Source: Cyclobacteriaceae bacterium (GTDB taxonomy: Bacteria; Bacteroidota; Bacteroidia; Cytophagales; Cyclobacteriaceae). Taken from it: a stretch of DNA of 64,000 nucleotides. The notes below the pieces were generated by a model. The model did not search any database and was not told the origin of the DNA. It was given only the letters and a program-made list of their open reading frames with translations. Shown here piece by piece: positions 63,004 through 64,000 of the stretch. The translations under genes were made by a program, and so were the position numbers. The first letter of the stretch is position 1; each line of letters starts with the position of its first letter. The DNA lies in NCBI GenBank assembly GCA_016787645.1, contig JAEUUF010000022.1:62001-126000 (forward strand), given 5' to 3'.

Positions 63004-64000
63004 TTACTTGGCTGCTACTGCGCCCTTCACCTCATCAATCACCTTATCCGCCAAATTCTTAGGAACCGGGCTATAGTGCGAGAATGTCAGCGAGGCCGAA
63101 GCGCGTCCAGAGGTGATGGTACGCAAGTCGGTCACGTAACCGAACAATTCAGACAAAGGCACATCCGCCTTAATCACCTGGGCGCCACCGCGCGTGTCCA
63201 TACCCTTCATGATACCACGACGGCGGTTGAGGTCGCCGGTTACAGAACCCGTGTATTCATCCGGAGAGATTACCTCCACGGCCATAATAGGCTCCAGCAA
63301 CTGGGGACCGCACTTGCGGGCGGCTTCCTTGAAACCAATGCGGGCTGCCAATTCGAACGACAGTGAGTCGGAGTCCACGTCATGGTATGACCCGTGGAAC
63401 AGGCGAACCTTCATCGAATCGATGGGGTAGCCGGCCAGCGGTCCATTGACCATGGCTTGTTCAAAGCCCTTTTCTACAGCCGGGATGAATTCGCGAGGGA
63501 TTACACCGCCCACGATGTCATTCTCAAACTCGAGACCCGGCTTATCATCCGGTCCAAGTTCGCGGGGTCCGATCTCAAACACGATGTCGGCAAATTTACC
63601 GCGACCACCGGTTTGCTTCTTGTACACTTCCTTGTGCTCCACTGACTTCGTGAGGGCTTCTTTGTAGGCCACCTGGGGAGCACCCTGGTTGATCTCTACT
63701 TTGAATTCACGACGGAGACGATCAATGATAATTTCCAGGTGCAATTCGCCCATCCCGCGGAGGATCACCTGGCCAGTTTCGTGGTCGGTGTTCACACGCA
63801 GCGTAGGATCTTCTTCCACCAGCTTGGAGATGGCCATCCCGAGCTTATCGGCATCAGCTTGCTTTTTGGGCTCGATCGCGTAACCGATTACAGGCTCCGG
63901 GAATACCATGGACTCGAGGATGACCTTGCGATTTTCATCACAAAGCGTATCTCCGGTCTTGATATCCTTGAATCCTACCACGGCACCAATGTCACCCACG
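63004..64000 (-). CDS. fusA: Elongation factor G, C-terminal part (gene cut by window edge)
   Basis: The last 331 residues are present and the gene continues beyond the right edge. Domain III ([28 protein letters not shown], quoted by pattern: RGMGELHLE near residues 70-80 of this fragment), domain IV ([35 protein letters not shown]) and domain V ([40 protein letters not shown]) are all recognisable. Drives ribosomal translocation with GTP. It heads the segment that ends in rpsJ and its terminator. Confidence 0.96.
   Translation of the reverse strand, partial: VGDIGAVVGFKDIKTGDTLCDENRKVILESMVFPEPVIGYAIEPKKQADADKLGMAISKLVEEDPTLRVNTDHETGQVILRGMGELHLEIIIDRLRREFKVEINQGAPQVAYKEALTKSVEHKEVYKKQTGGRGKFADIVFEIGPRELGPDDKPGLEFENDIVGGVIPREFIPAVEKGFEQAMVNGPLAGYPIDSMKVRLFHGSYHDVDSDSLSFELAARIGFKEAARKCGPQLLEPIMAVEVISPDEYTGSVTGDLNRRRGIMKGMDTRGGAQVIKADVPLSELFGYVTDLRTITSGRASASLTFSHYSPVPKNLADKVIDEVKGAVAAK

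Overview
The window reads as core chromosome of a Bacteroidota bacterium, most likely of the Cytophagales type. The evidence is the repeated -7 element TAnnTTTG upstream of many genes (three copies also have a TTG about 19-20 bases further upstream), the near absence of Shine-Dalgarno sequences, outer-membrane barrel proteins ending in Phe, a bacillithiol BshA, and Bacteroidota-style neighbourhoods (mutL followed by two rhomboids; rplQ, carA, eno and ftsB in one region). I see no rRNA, tRNA, CRISPR array, insertion sequence or prophage.

Layout. 1-12.7 kb: the 5' end of lysS, proline dehydrogenase, aroB and aroA (shikimate pathway), a REP-like hairpin cluster, an M42 aminopeptidase, an acyl-CoA carboxylase beta subunit, a Ppx/GppA phosphatase, outer-membrane proteins, a DUF4139 protein and a malate/lactate dehydrogenase-like enzyme. 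12.7-22.3 kb: an ftsB-like gene, then a striking two-gene module (a TIR / TolB-like / TPR / HD protein followed by a PycTM-like membrane protein), then eno, carA and a large secreted TPR protein. 22.4-37.1 kb: one long minus-strand ribosomal operon from rplC to rplQ (29 genes including secY, map, infA and rpoA), with a good promoter at 37096-37125 and a strong terminator at 22416-22445.

37.2-62.3 kb: a probable D-glutamate or peptide pair (DUF1611 protein plus enolase-superfamily epimerase), rlmN, a VIT-type metal transporter, two rhomboids, mutL, a GH3-serine hydrolase fusion, bshA, a fatty-acid-hydroxylase-like protein, a TonB-domain protein, a VWA / MoxR-type AAA+ / AlbA_2 operon, a PIN-PhoH protein with a structured leader, sucD, a CHASE2 protein with a secreted partner, meaB and a tiny Cys-rich DUF5522 gene. 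62.6-64 kb: rpsJ and the C-terminal half of fusA, ending in their own terminator.

The classical str-S10 superoperon is therefore split between rpsJ and rplC by about 25 kb of unrelated genes. Propionyl/methylmalonyl-CoA metabolism is represented by the carboxylase beta subunit, meaB and sucD, which lie far apart. The best candidate for an undescribed system is the TIR-TolB-TPR-HD plus PycTM pair at 13.6-16.9 kb, which joins domains known from TIR immunity, class III cyclase proteins and Pycsar defence. The VWA/AAA+/AlbA_2 operon is second.
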